Source: Yersinia proxima (GTDB taxonomy: Bacteria > Pseudomonadota > Gammaproteobacteria > Enterobacterales > Enterobacteriaceae). Taken from it: a DNA stretch of 64,000 nt. The translations under genes and the position numbers were made by a program. Positions 9,803-21,445 of the stretch are shown here, in pieces (the stretch's first letter is position 1; the number at the start of each line of letters is the position of its first letter). Where the stretch lies: contig NZ_CABHYG010000024.1 in the NCBI RefSeq assembly GCF_902170785.1, positions 62,001 through 126,000 on the forward strand. The letters are read 5' to 3'. The notes beneath the pieces are model-generated. The model did no database searches, had not been told where the DNA came from, and worked only from the letters and a program-made list of their open reading frames with translations.

Positions 9803-10303
9803 ATGATGCGCAAAGTAACTAAAGTAGCAACGTTAATCATGGCGTCAATGTTAGTTCTCGGCTCTCAAGCCGCCTTCGCCGGTGATAAGGCTGGGGCCAC
9901 TGATGGCTGGTGCCACGGTGACGGTGCGATGATGAACAAGAAAGACGGTCGCGGTCACCATAACATGTTTGATGGCGTCAATCTGACCGAACAGCAACGC
10001 CAGCAAATGCGTGACCTGATGCGTCAATCTCGCCAAGACCAACCTCGAGTTGATCTCGCTGACCGTGAAGCAATGCACAAGCTGATTACCGCAGACAAAT
10101 TCGACGAAGCTGCTGTGAGAGCGCAGGCCGAGAAAATGTCTAAAGACCAGATTGACCGTCAGGTCGAAATGGCCAAGGTGCGTAACCAAATGTTTAACTT
10201 GCTCACACCAGAGCAAAAAGCTGCCCTGAACCAAAAGCACCAGCAGCGCATTGAGAAAATGCAGCAGGCGCCAGCAGCACAACCCTCTTCTGCCCAGAAG
10301 TAA
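9803..10303 (+). CDS. cpxP: Periplasmic Cpx adaptor/repressor CpxP
   Basis: Small periplasmic protein that inhibits CpxA and delivers misfolded proteins to DegP. A signal peptide of about 26 residues ends in AAFA. The helical body carries the two LTxxQ-type motifs of the CpxP/Spy family (VNLTEQQRQQM and LLTPEQKAAL). The 166-residue length is typical. It is transcribed away from cpxRA with CpxR boxes upstream, is followed by its own terminator, and ends in a Gln/Ala/Pro-rich tail that is likely disordered. Confidence 0.94.
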   Translation: MMRKVTKVATLIMASMLVLGSQAAFAGDKAGATDGWCHGDGAMMNKKDGRGHHNMFDGVNLTEQQRQQMRDLMRQSRQDQPRVDLADREAMHKLITADKFDEAAVRAQAEKMSKDQIDRQVEMAKVRNQMFNLLTPEQKAALNQKHQQRIEKMQQAPAAQPSSAQK

Positions 10304-10357
10304 GTAGTACCCAGTAATACCCTGTTTTCCTTGCCATAGACACCATCCCTGTCTTTC

Positions 10358-10384
10358 GCCCTCCATGATGGAGGGCTTTTTTTT
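10358..10384 (+). terminator. Rho-independent terminator after cpxP
   Basis: GCCCTCC-ATGAT-GGAGGGC stem followed by eight T residues, 55 bases after the cpxP stop. Confidence 0.9.
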
Positions 10385-10434
10385 GTCTCAATTCCGTTAT
10401 ACTAATAACCCCTGAATATTATTCGGAATGAGTT

Positions 10435-11337
10435 ATGGATCCGCAATATGCGCGCCTGGTTAAAGCTGCTGCGCTCAGTGCCACTGTGCTGGCATCAATC
10501 TTACTGATAATTAAAATTTTTGCCTGGTGGCATACCGGATCAGTGAGTTTGTTGGCCGCGTTAGTTGACTCACTGGTGGATCTGGCTGCCTCTTTGACCA
10601 ACCTTTTTGTGGTGCGCTACTCGCTGCAACCAGCTGATGAAGAACACACTTTTGGTCATGGTAAGGCCGAATCACTGGCCGCGCTGGCGCAAAGTATGTT
10701 TATTTCCGGTTCGGCATTATTCCTGTTCCTGACTGGTTTTCAGCATCTGGCCTCACCGGAGCCATTGCAAGACCCAGGCCTTGGTATCTGGGTCACATTA
10801 ATCGCATTATTCAGTACATTGATATTAGTTACTTTTCAGCGCTGGGTGGTACGAAAAACGCAAAGCCAGGCTATTCGAGCTGATATGTTGCACTATCAAT
10901 CTGACGTCATGATGAATGGTGCTATTCTTATTGCATTGGCATTGAGTTGGTATGGGTTTCATCGGGCGGATGCGTTGTTTGCATTGGGGATTGGGGTTTA
11001 TATTCTCTATAGCGCACTGCGTATGGGGTATGAGGCGGTGCAAGCCTTGCTGGATCGCGCATTACCCGATGATGAACGGCAGGAAATTATCAATATTGTG
11101 ACGTCATGGCCGGGGGTGATTGGCGCTCATGATTTACGTACTCGCCAGTCGGGGCCAACACGTTTTATCCAACTCCATCTCGAAATGGAGGATATGCTGC
11201 CGTTGATGGAAGCGCATATTTTGGCGGATCAAGTGGAACGGGCATTATTACATCGGTTCCCAGGTGCCGATATCCTTATCCATCAAGATCCTACTGCGGT
11301 GGTGCCAAAAGAACGTCATGCGCATTGGGAGTTATAA
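10435..11337 (+). CDS. fieF: Cation-efflux pump FieF (ferrous iron and zinc)
   Basis: Inner-membrane cation diffusion facilitator that exports Fe2+ and Zn2+ by proton antiport. The N-terminal two-thirds has six membrane segments with metal-site residues in [12 protein letters not shown] and [11 protein letters not shown]. The C-terminal cytoplasmic metallochaperone-like domain (about residues 210-290) has the dimer-interface [17 protein letters not shown]. At 300 residues it is the family's normal length. It lies between cpxP and pfkA as in E. coli. Confidence 0.95.
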   Translation: MDPQYARLVKAAALSATVLASILLIIKIFAWWHTGSVSLLAALVDSLVDLAASLTNLFVVRYSLQPADEEHTFGHGKAESLAALAQSMFISGSALFLFLTGFQHLASPEPLQDPGLGIWVTLIALFSTLILVTFQRWVVRKTQSQAIRADMLHYQSDVMMNGAILIALALSWYGFHRADALFALGIGVYILYSALRMGYEAVQALLDRALPDDERQEIINIVTSWPGVIGAHDLRTRQSGPTRFIQLHLEMEDMLPLMEAHILADQVERALLHRFPGADILIHQDPTAVVPKERHAHWEL

Positions 11338-11571
11338 TTTATTCATCAGTTATTGCTACATTAACTACAGGTAAACTGTGGTTACATAATGGTTCAATCA
11401 TGAAGAAAATACCGCCAAATGGCATGACTTGAATCAATTCAGCTTGGTCTTTTTGCTATAATATTCAATATTAAGCTCATCAAGCTGATTTTCTGTACTG
11501 TTCGCCTGTGCAAGACATAATCGGCAAATAAAGAATTTTAAAAAATCGCATCTACAAGTTCAGAGGTAGTC

Positions 11572-12555
11572 ATGGTCAAGAAAATCGGTGTACTAACAAG
11601 CGGCGGTGATGCGCCGGGTATGAATGCAGCCATTCGTGGGGTTGTTCGTGCAGCTTTGTCAGCAGGATTGGAAGTTTACGGTATTGAAGATGGCTATCTT
11701 GGCTTGTTTGAGAATCGCATGAGGAAGCTGGACCGCTATAGCGTGTCAGATATGATTAACCGCGGTGGTACTTTCCTCGGTTCAGCGCGTTTCCCAGAGT
11801 TCCGTGATCCGGAAAAACGTAAAGTCGCCTTACAGAACATGAAAGAGCGTGGCATTGATGGCCTGGTGGTTATCGGTGGTGACGGTTCTTATGCTGGTGC
11901 AGACTTGCTGACCAAAGAAGGTGGTATTCACTGTGTCGGTTTACCGGGCACCATTGATAACGATGTGGCTGGTACTGACTACACTATTGGTTTCTTCACT
12001 GCATTGGGTACTGTAGTAGAAGCTATTGACCGCTTACGTGATACTTCTTCTTCACATCAGCGCATTTCCATCGTTGAAGTGATGGGCCGTTATTGTGGCG
12101 ATTTGACACTGGCGGCGGCGATTGCCGGAGGTTGCGAGTTTATCGCGATCCCTGAAGTTGAATTCAAACGTGAAGATTTGGTTGCTGAAATCAAAGCGGG
12201 CATCGAGAAAGGTAAAAAGCACGCTATCGTTGCTATTACCGAAAAACTGGACAATATCGACGAGCTGGCTAAATACATTGAACAAGAAACCGGCCGTGAA
12301 ACTCGTGGCACAGTGTTAGGTCATATCCAGCGCGGTGGTGCTCCGGTTCCTTATGACCGTATTCTGGCTTCCCGCATGGGCGCTTATGCTGTTGACCTGT
12401 TGTTGGAAAATCATGATTACTCACGCGGCGGCTTCTGCGTGGGTGTACAGAACGAGAAAATGGTGCATGAATTAATCTCCGTTTGTATCGCGCCAGAAAA
12501 CAAGAAAAGTAAATTTAAAGAAGATTGGTACGACACGGCGAAAAAACTGTTTTAA
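11572..12555 (+). CDS. pfkA: 6-phosphofructokinase I
   Basis: Phosphorylates fructose-6-phosphate with ATP, the committed glycolytic step; a cytosolic homotetramer activated by ADP and inhibited by PEP. ATP-site motif [15 protein letters not shown] at the N-terminus, GGDGSYAGA, and the catalytic [16 protein letters not shown] are visible. At 327 residues it is slightly longer than the 320-residue E. coli enzyme, mostly from a few extra residues near the C-terminus. A GAGGTAG ribosome site precedes the ATG and a strong terminator follows. Confidence 0.97.
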   Translation: MVKKIGVLTSGGDAPGMNAAIRGVVRAALSAGLEVYGIEDGYLGLFENRMRKLDRYSVSDMINRGGTFLGSARFPEFRDPEKRKVALQNMKERGIDGLVVIGGDGSYAGADLLTKEGGIHCVGLPGTIDNDVAGTDYTIGFFTALGTVVEAIDRLRDTSSSHQRISIVEVMGRYCGDLTLAAAIAGGCEFIAIPEVEFKREDLVAEIKAGIEKGKKHAIVAITEKLDNIDELAKYIEQETGRETRGTVLGHIQRGGAPVPYDRILASRMGAYAVDLLLENHDYSRGGFCVGVQNEKMVHELISVCIAPENKKSKFKEDWYDTAKKLF

Positions 12556-12572
12556 AACAGTTAATAGCCCGA

Positions 12573-12602
12573 AAAAAAAGCCTCCGCTCGCGGGGGCTTT
12601 TT
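12573..12602 (+). terminator. Rho-independent terminator after pfkA
   Basis: A-tract, then an AGCCTCCGC/GCGGGGGCT stem and a run of T, 18 bases after the pfkA stop. Confidence 0.9.
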
Positions 12603-12737
12603 GCATTTAACAGGTTATATATTTCATATTGGTATAATCAAAAATTTTTTATTCTTTAATTGGCAGGAAAGTTTCTGGCACGCTCAGTATCAGGCCAACC
12701 AATTTGGTTAATAACAATAAATCTGGGGAGCGGGTTA

Positions 12738-13727
12738 ATGCGTAAATGGGGTGTAGGTCTTTCATTACTGCTGCTGGCATCAGGTGCCATAGCAAAAGAT
12801 ATTCAATTACTGAATGTGTCATATGATCCGACACGTGAGTTTTATCAACAATATAACCAGGCATTTAGTAAGCACTGGCAAGAGCAAACCGGTGACAAAG
12901 TGACTGTGCGCCAATCACATGGCGGTTCTGGTAAGCAGGCGACCTCGGTGATTAATGGTATTGAAGCTGATGTTGTGACTCTGGCTCTGGCTTATGACGT
13001 CGATGCTATTGCTGAGCGTGGTCGTATTGATAAAGACTGGATTAAGCGCCTGCCGGATAACTCAGCACCTTACACATCAACTATCGTCTTCCTGGTACGT
13101 AAAGGGAACCCAAAACAGATTCATGACTGGTCGGATTTAGTGAAACCGGGCATCTCGGTCATTACACCGAATCCGAAAACTTCTGGCGGTGCGCGCTGGA
13201 ACTATTTGGCAGCATGGGCCTACGCGTTAGAGCACAACAATAACGATCAGGCTAAAGCGCAAGAGTTTGTCAAACAACTGTATAAGAATGTGGAAGTATT
13301 GGACTCTGGTGCACGTGGCGCAACCAATACCTTTGTTGAACGTGGCATTGGAGATGTATTGATTGCCTGGGAAAATGAAGCCCTGCTGGCGGTAAATGAA
13401 GTGGGTAAAGACCAGTTTGATATCATCACGCCAAGTATCTCTATTTTGGCTGAACCGACGGTTTCGGTCGTGGATAAAGTGGTTGATAAACGCGGCACCC
13501 GTGAAGTGGCTGATGCGTATCTGAAATATCTGTATTCACCTGAAGGTCAGACTATCGCCGCGAAGAATTACTATCGCCCACGTGATCCGGCGGTAGCGGC
13601 CAAGTTTGCCAAGGAATTCCCGCAACTGAAGTTAATTACCATTGATGATGTGTTCGGTGGTTGGACAAAAGCCCAGCAGGTGCATTTCGCAACCGGCGGC
13701 GTATTTGACGAAATTAGTAAGCGATAA
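12738..13727 (+). CDS. sbp: Periplasmic sulfate-binding protein
   Basis: Solute-binding component of the sulfate/thiosulfate ABC importer. The start at 12738 ([20 protein letters not shown]) gives a classical signal peptide cut after AIA; an earlier in-frame start would put 26 unrelated residues before it. A GGGGAGCGGG stretch precedes the ATG. The mature protein opens [16 protein letters not shown], the signature of the sulfate-binding family, and contains SHGGSGKQA and [12 protein letters not shown], which line the sulfate site. 329 residues. No cdh follows, unlike E. coli. Confidence 0.95.
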   Translation: MRKWGVGLSLLLLASGAIAKDIQLLNVSYDPTREFYQQYNQAFSKHWQEQTGDKVTVRQSHGGSGKQATSVINGIEADVVTLALAYDVDAIAERGRIDKDWIKRLPDNSAPYTSTIVFLVRKGNPKQIHDWSDLVKPGISVITPNPKTSGGARWNYLAAWAYALEHNNNDQAKAQEFVKQLYKNVEVLDSGARGATNTFVERGIGDVLIAWENEALLAVNEVGKDQFDIITPSISILAEPTVSVVDKVVDKRGTREVADAYLKYLYSPEGQTIAAKNYYRPRDPAVAAKFAKEFPQLKLITIDDVFGGWTKAQQVHFATGGVFDEISKR

Positions 13728-13773
13728 AGTAAGAAAATATAAAATAATGATTTGATAGCAGTAGTAGACTCAG

Positions 13774-13809
13774 CGCCCGTAAGTTAATGCTTACGGGCGT
13801 TTTGTTTTA
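13774..13809 (+). terminator. Rho-independent terminator after sbp
   Basis: Ten-base perfect stem CGCCCGTAAG/CTTACGGGCG (13774-13783 with 13790-13799), then TTTTGTTTT. Confidence 0.92.
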
Positions 13810-13875
13810 TCAGCCACGTCCATGCTTTGATTATTTTCACAACTTATCTCTTTCTTCCCGATTTGTTTGGAAGTA

Positions 13876-13906
13876 CTAAAAAAAAACCGGAGCATCTGCC
13901 CCGGTT
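13876..13906 (-). terminator. Rho-independent terminator after tpiA
   Basis: On the minus strand AACCGGGGCA pairs with TGCTCCGGTT around a tiny loop, and is followed by nine T residues; it starts 24 bases beyond the tpiA stop. Confidence 0.88.
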
Positions 13907-13929
13907 CAATAAACAGCTTAAAACCTAAA

Positions 13930-14727
<798 letters not shown>

Positions 14728-14825
14728 TCAATAATAATGACTGCCCGACAGGCAGTTTACCTGTCCAACAGTATAGAGATGATTAGCGGTAATGGCTTTG
14801 CTTTTCGTCATTAATTGCGGCGAGA

Positions 14826-15431
14826 TTATGCTTCAGATAGTGACAGCTTAATCGGTTCAACAGCGAAGGTAAGCCCCTTTTCGCCATTATCTGCCACCAC
14901 ATAGCGAATTGCGCCGACAGGATGGGCGAAGAAAGGTGATCCTTTGCCCTGGGTCAGCAGTTGCTGCACATTACTGATACTTTGTTCGAGTGTGAGTGTG
15001 GGTTCAAACTGACGCATCAGTGCTGCCATATAATTTACCGCGACCAGTCGGGCGGCTTTTTCTTCACTACCTTTGATCGGCAAATAAGTAATTTGTATGG
15101 TTTTTATCTTACCCGTACCCCTTTCTAACGCCGTGGAAGCATAGAGGTTTTCATTAATCTTGCTGGCTGCCCGGGTTAGCGGGGGCGCATCATCTTTTAC
15201 CGTGATGGCGTGAAACTCACTGATTGGCAAGCTGGGGTTGGCGTGATTATACCGCTCACGGAATTTCACCAGAGTTAAATCAAAAGTTGGTGCGCCAGAA
15301 AGTAGATAAGGTGCCGTTGGTTGAGTCTCTTCAGCCTGTTGATAAGTGCCAGCATCGGGGTCGGCATGAGCGCGGCTAACCGTTGCTATTAGCAGCAGTA
15401 TTGTCAGCATTGCGGTTATTTCTTTTCTCAT
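14826..15431 (-). CDS. yiiQ: Exported DUF1454-family protein YiiQ
   Basis: A 201-residue protein with a signal peptide (MLTILLLIATVSRAHA) and an uncharacterised periplasmic DUF1454 domain. Position between tpiA and yiiR is conserved among enterics. The function is not known; the sequence shows no enzymatic motif. Confidence 0.85.
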   Translation of the reverse strand: MRKEITAMLTILLLIATVSRAHADPDAGTYQQAEETQPTAPYLLSGAPTFDLTLVKFRERYNHANPSLPISEFHAITVKDDAPPLTRAASKINENLYASTALERGTGKIKTIQITYLPIKGSEEKAARLVAVNYMAALMRQFEPTLTLEQSISNVQQLLTQGKGSPFFAHPVGAIRYVVADNGEKGLTFAVEPIKLSLSEA

Positions 15432-15589
15432 GGCTACGCCGTTGTTAAGAGTGTGTGGAGGGAATTAAAACGGTAATTGGTGGTGATTGTCAAAATTCAC
15501 TGCAAAGATTATAGGTTAGTTGCGGCGTTGGGTTACTCTATTGTGTATATCAACTTTAGGCTATATCAGTTAAATGGATCGAGTTATTG

Positions 15590-16027
15590 ATGACAATACA
15601 GCAGTGGTGTTTTTCGTTTAAAGGTCGTATCGGGCGGCGTGATTTTTGGATCTGGATTGGCCTATGGCTACTGGCAATGCTGATTATTTTCGCATTAGCA
15701 GGGCAGAATTGGTTGCCAACTCAGACCGCCGCTTTTGCTATCGTATTTTTACTGTGGCCCACGGCGGCAGTGGTGGTTAAACGGCTACATGACCGCAATA
15801 AAGCCGGTTGGTGGGCATTATTGGTGGTACTGGCATGGATGCTGATGGCCGGTAACTGGCAGATGCTCGCGCCTGTCTGGCAATGGGGTGTTGGGCGATT
15901 TATTCCCACACTTATTATGGTCATGATGTTTATCGACTGTGGCGCATTTCTTGGCACTGAGGGGGAAAACCGCTTTGGCCCAGAGGCCGTGCCGGTGAAG
16001 TTTTTGGCTGAAAAAGCACAGCAGTGA
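15590..16027 (+). CDS. yiiR: DUF805-family inner-membrane protein YiiR
   Basis: A 145-residue protein with an N-terminal FKGRIGRRDFWIW motif typical of DUF805 and three to four hydrophobic membrane segments (about residues 17-37, 43-60, 74-92, 102-120), with RLHDRNKAGWW in the cytoplasmic loop. The ATG at 15590 is preferred over the adjoining TTG at 15587. Function unknown. Confidence 0.85.
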   Translation: MTIQQWCFSFKGRIGRRDFWIWIGLWLLAMLIIFALAGQNWLPTQTAAFAIVFLLWPTAAVVVKRLHDRNKAGWWALLVVLAWMLMAGNWQMLAPVWQWGVGRFIPTLIMVMMFIDCGAFLGTEGENRFGPEAVPVKFLAEKAQQ

Positions 16028-16080
16028 ATCAGATTTAATAAAGGAAAAGAGCTATTGCCCCTGAGGTTAATCATAACTCA

Positions 16081-16168
16081 GTGAGTGAAGGGTTTACCGT
16101 ACCTAGGGGCACTTCGACGGCTTACGCCGTTACGACCCCAACGGCACGATTCCCCTTCATTTGACTTT
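16081..16168. repeat. Palindromic intergenic repeat, copy A
   Basis: An 88-base element in the gap between the convergent yiiR and fpr. It matches the copy at 18520-18606 over its length, most strongly in ACGACCCCAACGGCACG. The outer arms GAAGGG/CCCCTTC and the inner GGGGC/GACCCC can fold into a nested hairpin. Confidence 0.7.
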
Positions 16169-16234
16169 GTTAGCTGTCCACGGGCGCTATTGCGCCCTTG
16201 AATATAAGGTACTGAGTCTTACCAGTACCGTTTG

Positions 16235-16981
16235 TTACCAATATTGTTCGCTGGTCATATGCCCTGGTTTACGGCGTAAATGTTTACGCATCCCGCGTTG
16301 TTCTTTCAGTATTTGCTGAGTATCACGTACCATTTGCGGGTTACCGCACAGCATGACGTGGCTATCTTCCGCATCAATTTTCAAGCCGACTGCCGCTTCC
16401 AGTGAGCCATTTTCAATCAGTGCGGGGACTCTGCCGGTCAATGACCCTGGGGATTCTTCACGGCTGACAACCGTCTGGATACGCAATTTGCCGTTATAGC
16501 GCTGCTCGAGCTGTTGCATTAGCGGCAGATAACTAAGGTCGCGGGCAAAGCGAGCTGCATGAACCAGCACCAGATTTTTAAAGCGCTCCAAATCACGCCC
16601 TTCCTGCAAAATAGACAGATACGGGCCAATGGCCGTGCCGGTTGCCAGCATCCATAACGTGTCGCAATCCGGAATTTCTTCCAACACAAAGAAGCCCGCC
16701 GCTTGCTTGGTCACCATCACTTCGCCACCCACTGCCAGTTGGTCAAGTCGTGGGCTGAGTTTCCCCTCTGGCACGGTGACCAGATAGAACTCCAGATTCT
16801 CGTCACTTGGCGCATTGACGTAGGAATAGGCCCGCTGTACCCGCTCGCCGTCAATATCTAAAGCCAGCTTGGCAAATTGACCGGCAGTAAAGGGATCAAT
16901 TGGCGCATTGACCCGAATACTGAACAACGCGTCCGTCCAGTGTTCAATGTGAGTAATTTTGCCGCTAACCCATTCAGCCAT
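16235..16981 (-). CDS. fpr: Ferredoxin (flavodoxin)-NADP+ reductase
   Basis: Soluble FAD enzyme that moves electrons between NADPH and flavodoxin or ferredoxin, supporting Fe-S cluster repair and radical enzymes. FAD-binding RAYSYVNAP lies near residue 51, the NADP-binding GTAIGPYLSIL follows, and the C-terminus ends YW, the family's terminal aromatic that stacks on the flavin. 248 residues. In E. coli it is SoxRS-regulated; no soxbox was recognised here. Confidence 0.95.
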   Translation of the reverse strand: MAEWVSGKITHIEHWTDALFSIRVNAPIDPFTAGQFAKLALDIDGERVQRAYSYVNAPSDENLEFYLVTVPEGKLSPRLDQLAVGGEVMVTKQAAGFFVLEEIPDCDTLWMLATGTAIGPYLSILQEGRDLERFKNLVLVHAARFARDLSYLPLMQQLEQRYNGKLRIQTVVSREESPGSLTGRVPALIENGSLEAAVGLKIDAEDSHVMLCGNPQMVRDTQQILKEQRGMRKHLRRKPGHMTSEQYW

Positions 16982-17227
16982 AATTCTGATTCCCTTTATT
17001 CAAATACTTATCGAAAGGAGTACCTAAAGCGCAGGCGATATTTTAGGTCATTTGGTTGAAAAGTATTATCGATTACGTGTGACACCCTTCGCTCTTGCTG
17101 TAGCCACGAAATATGGACAGTTAACTTTACGACAATGGTGTTTTTATCTGCCAGTTGGCTATTTGGCAATATGTCGTGCTGGCTCGCTAAAAAATCTGAA
17201 TTTGTTAGCTTATGCGCCCAGTAAGTG

Positions 17228-17259
17228 GTGTCGCAAAAATAGTGAGGTGTGTCGCAAAA
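17228..17259. promoter_or_regulatory. Direct repeat upstream of emrD (possible regulator site)
   Basis: GTGTCGCAAAA occurs at 17228-17238 and again at 17249-17259, 21 bases apart (two helical turns), about 60 bases before emrD. The spacing suggests a tandem binding site but no regulator is recognised. The rest of the 337-base gap (16982-17318) shows no gene; fpr and emrD promoters must lie here. Confidence 0.35.
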
Positions 17260-17318
17260 TATGGCTTTCGCTGCCAGGTATATGTGACACGAAGTCCGGC
17301 TAACAATTAGTTAAGATT

Positions 17319-18503
17319 ATGAGAAAAATAGAAAATTTCCACCTGCTGGTGATGTTGATTCTGTTAGTTGCAGTCGGTCAAATGGCACAAACCATTTACG
17401 TTCCTGTTGTCGCGGATATCGCCCGCGACCTCTCGGTGCGTCCCGGCACTGTGCAGCGCGTGATGGCGGCCTATTTATTAACCTATGGCTTCTCGCAACT
17501 GATTTACGGCCCACTATCTGACCGGGTTGGGCGTCGGCCAGTCATATTGGCGGGCATGATGATATTTATGCTGGGTGCATTAGGTGCCTGGTTGGCAAAT
17601 AGCTTGTCTCTGTTGGTCGCGGCCAGTGCTTTGCAAGGTATGGGGACGGGTGTCGCAGGTGTGATGGCACGAACCATGCCGCGAGATTTATATGCTGGCA
17701 CCGCACTGCGTTACGCTAACAGTATGCTGAACATGGGTATTTTAGTCAGCCCGCTCATGGCTCCGGTCATCGGTGGGGTGCTGGCAAGCCTGTTTGGCTG
17801 GCGTGCATGCTATGCTTTCCTGCTTTTTTTATGTGGTGGCGTGGCATTTTGCATGTTCCGTTGGTTGCCAGAAACTCGCCCGGAGCAGACTGAGAAGCGG
17901 CGCATGCTGGCCAGCTTCCGCTTATTATTATCAGACCGCGCCTTTAGCTGTTATTTGGTGATGCTGATTGGAGCATTGGCGGGAATTGCAGTGTTTGAGG
18001 CCAGCGCCGGTGTGTTGATGGGCGGTGTGCTGGGGTTGAGCGGGGTGACGGTCAGTATCTTATTTATCCTGCCCATTCCTGCCGCGTTCTTTGGTGCATG
18101 GTATGCCGGTCGCGATGGTAAAACCTTCCATAACCTGATGTGGCATTCAGTGATCAGTTGTCTGCTGGCGGGCTTGATGATGTGGATACCTGGCTGGTTT
18201 GGCATTATGAATATTTGGACGCTGGTGATACCGGCGGCGCTGTTCTTCTTTGGTGCTGGGATGTTATTCCCGCTTGCCACGACAGGGGCGATGGAGCCAT
18301 TCCCTTATCTGGCCGGTGCGGCGGGGGCTTTGGTCGGCGGGTTACAGAATGTCGGTTCAGGTCTGGCGACCTGGTTATCAGCGATGTTGCCGCAAACCGG
18401 GCAATTCAGCCTGGGGCTGCTGATGTTTGCTATGGCAGTCTTGATTTTGCTGTGCTGGTGGCCGTTATCTCACCGGATGCAACCGCAAGAACATCGGGTT
18501 TAA
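17319..18503 (+). CDS. emrD: Major-facilitator multidrug efflux protein EmrD
   Basis: Inner-membrane proton-driven drug exporter of the DHA1 family, about 12 membrane segments in 394 residues. The MFS signature GPLSDRVGRRPVILAG lies between segments 2 and 3, and MAQTIYVPVVADIAR in segment 1 is EmrD-like. It is located between fpr and glpX, which are closer together in E. coli, where emrD is elsewhere. A palindromic repeat follows its stop. Confidence 0.9.
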   Translation: MRKIENFHLLVMLILLVAVGQMAQTIYVPVVADIARDLSVRPGTVQRVMAAYLLTYGFSQLIYGPLSDRVGRRPVILAGMMIFMLGALGAWLANSLSLLVAASALQGMGTGVAGVMARTMPRDLYAGTALRYANSMLNMGILVSPLMAPVIGGVLASLFGWRACYAFLLFLCGGVAFCMFRWLPETRPEQTEKRRMLASFRLLLSDRAFSCYLVMLIGALAGIAVFEASAGVLMGGVLGLSGVTVSILFILPIPAAFFGAWYAGRDGKTFHNLMWHSVISCLLAGLMMWIPGWFGIMNIWTLVIPAALFFFGAGMLFPLATTGAMEPFPYLAGAAGALVGGLQNVGSGLATWLSAMLPQTGQFSLGLLMFAMAVLILLCWWPLSHRMQPQEHRV

Positions 18504-18519
18504 CTGCGAAGAGATTCTT

Positions 18520-18606
18520 GTGAGCGAAGGGGTTAACGCACCTGGGGCGCTCCGGCGACTGGCGTCGCTACGACCCCAACGGCACGCTTCCCCTTCGTTT
18601 AACTTT
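18520..18606. repeat. Palindromic intergenic repeat, copy B
   Basis: Second copy of the element at 16081-16168, again in the gap between convergent genes (emrD and glpX). Arms GCGAAGGGG/CCCCTTCG and GGGGCG/CGACCCC are nested; shared core ACGACCCCAACGGCACG. It could end transcription from both sides, but it lacks a long T run. Confidence 0.7.
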
Positions 18607-18654
18607 ATCAGCCGCCACCATTTTAATTTTTTGCTAAAGAATTCGTGAGACGAA

Positions 18655-19665
18655 TTACAGCAAGAACTCATGCAGTGCCGGGTCTTTGCGATCAAGGAAA
18701 TGGGTGGAGCGGATACGGCGGATAGTGCGGGATTTACCGCGAATCAGCAGTGTCTCGGTGGTTGCCATGTTCCCTTTGCGATAAATGCCTTCCAGCAGAT
18801 CACCTTTGGTAATGCCGGTGGCAGAGAAAATCACATTATCATTACGGGCCATATCACCCAGTAACAGCACTTTACCTGCCTCAATACCCATTGATTTGCA
18901 GCGCACCAGTTCTTCTTCACCAATGCGACGGTTGTCTTCGTTATCACCTTTTACTTGATGACGAGGTAGCAAACGGCCTTGCATATCACCATCCAGGGCG
19001 CGGATGACCGCCGCAGAAATCACTCCTTCAGGTGCTCCGCCGATGCAGTACATCACATCCACTTCACTTTCTGGCATGCAGGTTAGAATGGAAGCCGCAA
19101 CATCGCCATCGGGGATAGCGAACACTTTGACACCCAGTTGCTGCATTTCGGCGATGATGCCGTCATGGCGCGGTTTAGCGAGCGTAATAACCGTTAAATC
19201 AGTCAATGGTTTATTCAGCTTGATAGCCACATTGCGCAAGTTGAGTTCCAGCGGCAGATTAAGGTCGATAGCGCCTTTCGCTCCGGGGCCAACCACCAGC
19301 TTTTCCATATACATATCCGGCGCATGTAAAAATGTGCCTTTATCTCCCACCGCCAGCACGGCCAGTGCATTAGCCTGACCCATTGCAGTCATACGGGTGC
19401 CTTCAATGGGATCTACCGCGATATCAACCGCATCGCCTTGGCCTGTGCCGACATTTTCGCCGATATACAGCATTGGAGCTTCATCGATTTCACCTTCGCC
19501 GATAACAATCTGCCCATCAATATTGACCTGATTGAGCATAATACGCATGGCCTTTACAGCAGCACCGTCGGCAGCATTTTTATCGCCCCGACCCAGCCAC
19601 TTATAACCTGCCAGCGCGGCAGCTTCGGTGACACGGGAAAACTCGATGGCTAATTCACGTTTCAT
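18655..19665 (-). CDS. glpX: Fructose-1,6-bisphosphatase, class II
   Basis: Dephosphorylates fructose-1,6-bisphosphate in gluconeogenesis; a lithium-sensitive, Mn-dependent cytosolic enzyme. The start at 19665 (MKRELAIEFSRVTE) gives exactly the 336 residues of the family; earlier in-frame starts would add 25 residues. Metal motifs GEGEIDEAPML and AVDPIEGTRMTA are present. It is the last gene of glpFKX, but a terminator-like hairpin (19775-19805) separates it from glpK, so its level is probably lowered or independently set. Confidence 0.95.
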   Translation of the reverse strand: MKRELAIEFSRVTEAAALAGYKWLGRGDKNAADGAAVKAMRIMLNQVNIDGQIVIGEGEIDEAPMLYIGENVGTGQGDAVDIAVDPIEGTRMTAMGQANALAVLAVGDKGTFLHAPDMYMEKLVVGPGAKGAIDLNLPLELNLRNVAIKLNKPLTDLTVITLAKPRHDGIIAEMQQLGVKVFAIPDGDVAASILTCMPESEVDVMYCIGGAPEGVISAAVIRALDGDMQGRLLPRHQVKGDNEDNRRIGEEELVRCKSMGIEAGKVLLLGDMARNDNVIFSATGITKGDLLEGIYRKGNMATTETLLIRGKSRTIRRIRSTHFLDRKDPALHEFLL

Positions 19666-19774
19666 CATTAACCTGTTAATTGAGGTGGTATAGAAGAATG
19701 GAAGCCGGAATTCTACCACCTTTGTGACGTGAAGCCGCAAGAGTGTCTTTTGGTGAGGTGGGATTTTTCATAAT

Positions 19775-19805
19775 AAAAACGCCCCATCGGGGGAGTGATG
19801 GGGCG
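19775..19805 (-). terminator. Terminator or attenuator between glpK and glpX
   Basis: On the minus strand CGCCCCATC pairs with GATGGGGCG around an eight-base loop and is followed by TTTTTATTATG. It lies 41 bases after the glpK stop and about 110 before the glpX start. Confidence 0.82.
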
Positions 19806-19845
19806 TCGATTGCAAAAAACATTTCAGCATAAAACAGGCGAGCCG

Positions 19846-21438
<1,593 letters not shown>

Positions 21439-21445
21439 CTATTAT

